Origin: JBHIAG01 sp046758465
GTDB lineage: Bacteria > Acidobacteriota > Terriglobia > Acidiferrales > 2-02-FULL-67-57
NCBI GenBank assembly: GCA_046758465.1
Contig: JBHIAG010000087.1
Span: 1-8,540, forward strand
Length of the DNA stretch: 8,540 nucleotides
Reading direction: 5' to 3'
Position 1 is the first letter of the stretch, and every line of letters starts with the position of its first letter. The position numbers and the translations under genes are program-made. Shown here in pieces: positions 5,927 to 8,540 of this stretch. A model generated the notes under the pieces. That model did not search any database. It saw only the letters and a list, made by a program, of their open reading frames with translations, and was not told where the DNA came from.

Positions 5927-6472
5927 CTAGCGAAGCGCGGGGCGTTGGATACGGGCACGCAACTGCTGGCGCAAGGCCGGGGGGGTATTGGGGTTGAAGG
6001 CGACCAGATACCAGAGGGGCTCGCGCGTGTCGCGGCAGAGAGCCCGCAGGGTGGCAACGCTCGTGTTCGGGTGGCGCGCCACGTTTTCGCGAATTGCGGC
6101 ATAGAGGTGACGCGCCAGCCGCGCCAAGGTGGCGGCGGGGGTGCGCGGGTTTTCGCTGATGCGCCGCAGCAGGTAGTAGTCGGCGCGCGGCGTCCGGCGC
6201 TCGAGCGCGGCCAGGCGGGCCGCTGACCTCGCGCGGGTTGCGAGCCGCGCCTTGCGGTCCCAATCCGGGTTGATCCGGTTCAGTTCAGCAGTGCGGACCG
6301 CAATCAGTTGCCGCAACACCAGCTCTTCCAAACGACGGCGCCCTACAGGCATGCGCGTGCTGCGCACGAGGCGGAGCGTGTTTTGCAGGCTCTGCCGCTC
6401 GCCAAAGATGATCTGCGTGGTGCGCGGCAGGGTGCCGAGCCGGCGTCGCTCGCGAATGTCGCTGCGTCGCAT
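5927..6472 (-). CDS. Arg-rich protein with leucine-rich-repeat-variant (LRV) motifs
   Basis: A 181-residue very basic protein with no signal peptide or membrane segment. The C-terminal part holds three related repeats: ISENPRTPAATLARLARH (105-122), VARHPNTSVATLRALCRD (131-148) and VAFNPNTPPALRQQLRAR (157-174). Each has the N/H-P-x-T-P/S core followed by leucines. This pattern is that of LRV/HEAT-like alpha-alpha solenoid repeats, which generally mediate protein contacts. The N-terminal 100 residues have no feature I recognise beyond many Arg and Leu and likely helices. There is no cysteine cluster like the iron-sulfur site of the Azotobacter LRV protein. The ATG at 6472 lacks a good ribosome site, and the predicted promoter leaves a leader of only about 15 bases. 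It sits between a hydrolase gene and the MocR gene. Function unknown. Confidence 0.75.
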   Translation of the reverse strand: MRRSDIRERRRLGTLPRTTQIIFGERQSLQNTLRLVRSTRMPVGRRRLEELVLRQLIAVRTAELNRINPDWDRKARLATRARSAARLAALERRTPRADYYLLRRISENPRTPAATLARLARHLYAAIRENVARHPNTSVATLRALCRDTREPLWYLVAFNPNTPPALRQQLRARIQRPALR

Positions 6473-6493
6473 TAGACTAGCAATTCACCCGCT

Positions 6494-6522
6494 ATTATGC
6501 CCGTAAGCAAGCTGCAGGTAAA
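6494..6522 (-). promoter_or_regulatory. Predicted promoter of the LRV protein gene
   Basis: On the minus strand TTTACC (6522-6517, four of six matches to the -35 consensus) and CATAAT (6499-6494, five of six to the -10) are separated by exactly 17 bases. The start would be near 6487, close to the ATG at 6472, so the message would have a very short leader. Confidence 0.5.
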
Positions 6523-6558
6523 GCTGCTCGGCCGCTGCCACTTCCCTCCCAGGATCCC

Positions 6559-7218
6559 TCACAAAGCCTGCAAGAAGGGGTTGCGCTCGCGTTCTTCGCC
6601 GAGGGAGGTTTGCGGGCCGTGGCCGGGATAGACACGGGTGGCGGGATCGAGGGCCAGCAATTCGCTGTGGAGGGAGCGGAGGATGGCTTCGTAGGAACCG
6701 CCCCAGAGGTCGGTGCGGCCGATGCTGCCGGCAAAGAGCGTGTCGCCGGCCAAAAGTTTTTTCTCCGGCTCAGGCAGATAGAGACACAGGCTACCGGGCG
6801 AGTGGCCGGGAGTGTGGAGGACATGGGCAGAGAGCTTGCCCCAATGCAAGGTGTCGCCGGCGCGCAGGGGCATGTCCACCTGGGTGACAGGCGGGGTGGG
6901 CAATCCGATCATCGCCGCCTGCAGCGCCAAGTTTTGATAGAGCCAGAGGTCGTCGGGGTGGAGCAAGACGGGCGCGCCCGTACGTTCGCGCATGCGAGCC
7001 AAGCCGCCGACGTGATCAATGTGGGCATGGGTATTGACGAGATATTTGACGCGGAGATTATGGCGGCGCAGCACCTCCTCGATGCGCTCGACGTCGTCGC
7101 CCGGGTCAACCACGATAGCTTCGCGAGTGTCAGCGTCAGCCAGAATCTGGCAGTTGCAGGCGAGCAACCCCACGGGAAGGATTTCGTGAATAAGCGGGGG
7201 TTCGACTTTGCTCACCAT
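6559..7218 (-). CDS. Metallo-beta-lactamase fold hydrolase, glyoxalase II-like (YcbL type)
   Basis: A 219-residue cytoplasmic dinuclear metal hydrolase. Seen, numbered from the ATG at 7218: THAHIDHVGG giving His64, His66, Asp68 and His69; HTPGHSPGS with His139; AGDTLFAGSIGRTDLWGG with the bridging Asp159; and VYPGHGP with His200. This is the complete ligand set of the glyoxalase II branch. The C-terminal ERERNPFL matches the short YcbL-like proteins, which lack the long helical glutathione-binding domain of classical GloB. A thioesterase acting on S-lactoyl-type thiol adducts is likely; the physiological thiol is unknown. The start is uncertain: a GTG at 7233 would add five residues, and neither start has a strong ribosome site. 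Confidence 0.9.
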   Translation of the reverse strand: MVSKVEPPLIHEILPVGLLACNCQILADADTREAIVVDPGDDVERIEEVLRRHNLRVKYLVNTHAHIDHVGGLARMRERTGAPVLLHPDDLWLYQNLALQAAMIGLPTPPVTQVDMPLRAGDTLHWGKLSAHVLHTPGHSPGSLCLYLPEPEKKLLAGDTLFAGSIGRTDLWGGSYEAILRSLHSELLALDPATRVYPGHGPQTSLGEERERNPFLQAL

Positions 7219-7269
7219 AGGCGGCGGGGTCACGTCTCAGGTGTGTTTCATAATGATTTCCACGCGCTG

Positions 7270-7275
7270 ATTATA
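7270..7275 (-). promoter_or_regulatory. Predicted -10 box of the metallo-hydrolase gene
   Basis: A perfect TATAAT lies on the minus strand, with a start expected near 7263 and a leader of about 45 bases. The region 16-18 bases upstream (AAGCCT and its neighbours) is a poor -35. Confidence 0.45.
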
Positions 7276-7358
7276 CCGAAAAGCATGGCGAAAGGCTTGT
7301 TTGCTGGCGGTGGAATCAAGCCTGCTTCGCAAGCACATTGACATTACGTCGAATGCAA

Positions 7359-7374
7359 CGGCCCTGTCCGGCCG
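7359..7374 (-). terminator. Weak hairpin after the H-box membrane protein gene
   Basis: A CGGCC/GGCCG stem of 5 bp with a 6-base loop lies 14 bases after the stop at 7389. It is followed by only two T residues, so it is a poor intrinsic terminator. A second small hairpin (GCTT-CGC-AAGC, 7324-7334) lies further downstream. The 155 bases between 7234 and 7388 otherwise hold only the -10 box noted above. Confidence 0.2.
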
Positions 7375-7388
7375 AGCGCTGAGCACAG

Positions 7389-7883
7389 CTAGCGCGAGCG
7401 GGTGACGTCGATCAGGCCTTCGAAGCCCGGCTTCTGGTGGAGGCGAACTTCCTGATCCAGGTGGCTGAGTTTGACGATCAAATCGCGGATGCGGAGGGTG
7501 TGGTCGAGGATGTTGTTCACGCAGGTCTCATCATAGCTTTTGAGGGTCTGAAGTTTATGGGCGGAAAGCTGGATAACCATCAGGGGGGTATTCATTTCGT
7601 GCTGGAGCGTGGAGACCAGCGTGCGCACCACCTGCACTCTGGCCAGCTTGCTATGCATCCGGATAATCTCGTGCAGCAAGAAGGCCCCGTAGGTGGCCAT
7701 CAGCGTCCCCATCAGCAGCATGTGCCAGAAGGCAGGAAGTTGCAGGGCTATGCCGGTGGTGAAATAGACTTGGTTGGAGACAGTGAGAAAAAAGAGGAAG
7801 ATCAGCCCCGCCATGAGGGGCGGGTATTTGAGGGCCAGTTGAAGCAGCCGCTGTCGCGGCCACCGCCAGAACACGCGCAACAC
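7389..7883 (-). CDS. Short membrane protein with histidine-kinase H-box (DHp) region but no ATPase domain
   Basis: A 164-residue protein. A short basic N-terminus is followed by two hydrophobic segments, about 22-36 (LMAGLIFLFFLTV) and about 51-70 (FWHMLLMGTL, then AFLL). The chain then enters a helical cytoplasmic part. Residues 92-101, TLQHEMNTPL, match the histidine-kinase H-box with His95, Glu96, Asn98 and Pro100. The following helix and LDHTLRIRDLIVKLSHLD resemble the second helix of the dimerisation/phosphoacceptor domain. The protein ends about 20 residues later. The N, G1, F and G2 boxes of the ATP-binding domain are absent, and the 155 bases downstream do not encode them in another frame. 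The GTG at 7883 has a perfect AGGAGG 6 bases upstream. It may be a phosphotransfer or dimerising partner of another kinase, or a remnant. No response regulator gene is adjacent. Confidence 0.8.
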   Translation of the reverse strand: MLRVFWRWPRQRLLQLALKYPPLMAGLIFLFFLTVSNQVYFTTGIALQLPAFWHMLLMGTLMATYGAFLLHEIIRMHSKLARVQVVRTLVSTLQHEMNTPLMVIQLSAHKLQTLKSYDETCVNNILDHTLRIRDLIVKLSHLDQEVRLHQKPGFEGLIDVTRSR

Positions 7884-7996
7884 AGAACACCTCCTGCTGC
7901 GGTCCGGGCAGCCGGGCGCAGCAATCGCTCGGGAAATCTCGGAAGGTGGTGGTTGCGCTCTGCGCGCGGCCTGGGGCGCTGGCCTCAGACAGGTCC

Positions 7997-8005
7997 TTTA
8001 TATCA
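7997..8005 (-). promoter_or_regulatory. Predicted extended -10 promoter of the H-box membrane protein gene
   Basis: On the minus strand TG-A-TATAAA reads as an extended -10 with five of six matches. No clear -35 lies 16-18 bases upstream, which extended -10 promoters tolerate. The start would be near 7990, giving a leader of about 107 bases before the GTG at 7883. Confidence 0.4.
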
Positions 8006-8189
8006 CGTAAGGCACGGGGTCGAGAGAGAAATGTTTAGGCGGCGGGAGAGTCTGCCGGGGTGGAAGTTGCGGGGGCGGCTTACTGGATCTCCATCTCGCC
8101 TAACAGGGCGCCGAGCAGGAAATTGTTGGGTTCAATGCTGGATCTTCGCTCGCATTGCCTCACCCCCGTTCAATTTAGCGATCCAAAGC

Positions 8190-8212
8190 ATACCTCTAGG
8201 GGGATACCTCTA
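8190..8212. repeat. Tandem 9-bp direct repeat ATACCTCTA
   Basis: ATACCTCTA occurs at 8190-8198 and 8204-8212, separated by GGGGG, giving a 14-bp period. A short inverted pair, TCCAA (8182-8186) and TTGGA (8217-8221), brackets the two copies. This arrangement is typical of a regulator binding site, but no regulator can be named. Confidence 0.45.
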
Positions 8213-8280
8213 TCGATTGGAAACGTAACCTGCCAGGGAAGAGAGGGGCGCGTGCGGGAACCGCGCGCACCGCCAGCCGG

Positions 8281-8305
8281 AAAAAGCGCCGAGGAATGCA
8301 CGGCG
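8281..8305 (-). terminator. Weak intrinsic terminator of the right-edge gene
   Basis: On the minus strand CGCCG, a 9-base loop, CGGCG and then CTTTTT follow the stop at 8348 by about 43 bases. The stem is only 5 bp but is all G-C and is followed directly by a T run, so termination is plausible. Confidence 0.4.
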
Positions 8306-8347
8306 GTGCGGGGGGCAGCGGGGGTGGTGAACCGCAGCGCGCGCGGC

Positions 8348-8539
8348 TCAGTGGTGGATGCCGTGGTCGTGCAGCCGGCGGTGCAAGTGCGCGCGCGCGT
8401 CGTGAAAAACCTTGCGCGCGCGCGCGAAGCGTTCCGGGTCTGGCCGGGTGGCCAGGTTCTCCACCCAGGTTTGGGCCCCGTCAATCAGTTTCAGGAAGTA
8501 AGTGGCTGCCGGCGCGGAGACGAGTGCTTGTCCCGGGAC
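8348..8539 (-). CDS. Unrecognised protein, C-terminal fragment (5' end off window)
   Basis: The last 63 codons of a reading frame that enters from the right edge and stops at TGA (8350-8348). Visible residues include ATYFLKLIDGAQTWVENLA (11-30 of the fragment), then PERFARARKVFHDARAHLH and the tail LHDHGIHH. It looks like a helical, amphipathic C-terminus ending rich in His and Arg. I do not recognise the family. Its amino-acid composition is more protein-like than the other frames here, but the opposite strand is also open across much of this stretch, so the call is moderate. Part of it is encoded by alternating GC tracts (8387-8400 and 8413-8426). Confidence 0.55.
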   Translation of the reverse strand, partial: VPGQALVSAPAATYFLKLIDGAQTWVENLATRPDPERFARARKVFHDARAHLHRRLHDHGIHH

Positions 8540-8540
8540 A

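Larger units (their letters stand above)
7884..8347. other. 464-base gene-poor stretch
   Basis: I find no convincing gene here. It holds a weak terminator (8281-8305), a tandem 9-bp repeat (8190-8212), an extended -10 (7997-8005) and the leader of the H-box protein gene. A 27-codon minus-strand frame, GTG at 8163 to TAA at 8080 (ending LLGALLGEMEIQ), has protein-like composition at its end but no usable ribosome site. It could be a small peptide or a gene remnant. Confidence 0.5.

Noticed and set aside
6968..6981. Perfect 14-bp palindrome ACGGGCGCGCCCGT, same arms as the pdxT repeat
   Set aside because: It encodes the ordinary family segment TGAPV in the metallo-hydrolase, so codon choice in GC-rich DNA explains it.
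7338..7343. Perfect plus-strand TTGACA
   Set aside because: No -10-like sequence lies 16-18 bases downstream and no plus-strand gene follows.
8080..8163. 27-codon minus-strand frame ending LLGALLGEMEIQ
   Set aside because: The GTG start has only a G run touching it, not a spaced ribosome site, and the frame is too short to judge; it is mentioned only in the gene-poor stretch entry.
7437..8228. Long plus-strand open frame across the H-box gene and the gene-poor stretch
   Set aside because: It lies antisense to a minus-strand gene with a strong ribosome site and clear motifs, and shows no family features itself.

Overview
The window is GC-rich bacterial DNA in which every gene I can support lies on the minus strand, so transcription runs from high to low coordinates. 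The gene set is chromosomal housekeeping plus redox metabolism: PLP synthesis by the DXP-independent PdxS/PdxT route, an aerobic CO-dehydrogenase/xanthine-oxidase type molybdoenzyme, and a long-form DtxR/MntR metal regulator. An Acidobacteriota-like or similar environmental bacterium would fit, but this is a guess from gene content and base composition, not something the sequence proves. There are no rRNA or tRNA genes, no CRISPR array and no insertion sequence.

Layout in transcription order. (1) 8539-8348: the C-terminal 63 codons of an unrecognised protein entering from the right edge, followed by a weak terminator. (2) 8347-7884: a 464-base gene-poor stretch with a 9-bp tandem repeat and an extended -10 promoter. 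(3) 7883-7389: a short membrane protein carrying a histidine-kinase H-box region but no ATPase domain. (4) 7218-6559: a glyoxalase II-like metallo-beta-lactamase fold hydrolase. (5) 6472-5927: a very basic protein with three leucine-rich-repeat-variant motifs. (6) 5809-4268: a MocR/GntR-type regulator with an aminotransferase-like domain. (7) 4158-3268 and 3239-2619: pdxS and pdxT, the two subunits of PLP synthase. (8) 2575-2117: a low-molecular-weight phosphatase / arsenate-reductase family protein. (9) 2071-1388: a DtxR-family regulator with MntR-like metal ligands. (10) 1307-834 and 824-1: the iron-sulfur and molybdenum subunits of a CoxSL-type hydroxylase; the large subunit runs off the left edge.

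How they may work together. The MocR protein keeps every PLP-binding residue and sits directly upstream of pdxST, so it is probably a PdxR that senses PLP and adjusts pdxST. Its promoter carries two identical 9-bp direct repeats, and the pdxS promoter carries a perfect 11-bp palindrome at the predicted start site. pdxS, pdxT and the phosphatase gene are closely spaced and may be co-transcribed. The metal regulator has its own TATAAT box. coxS and coxL are translationally linked: the Shine-Dalgarno of coxL overlaps the coxS stop codon.

The points most worth a second look are the PdxT tail that appears to be encoded by an inserted palindromic repeat, the kinase-less membrane H-box protein, the phosphatase lacking the redox cysteines of its arsenate-reductase relatives, and the repeats at the MocR promoter. 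I did not find a clearly new multi-gene system.
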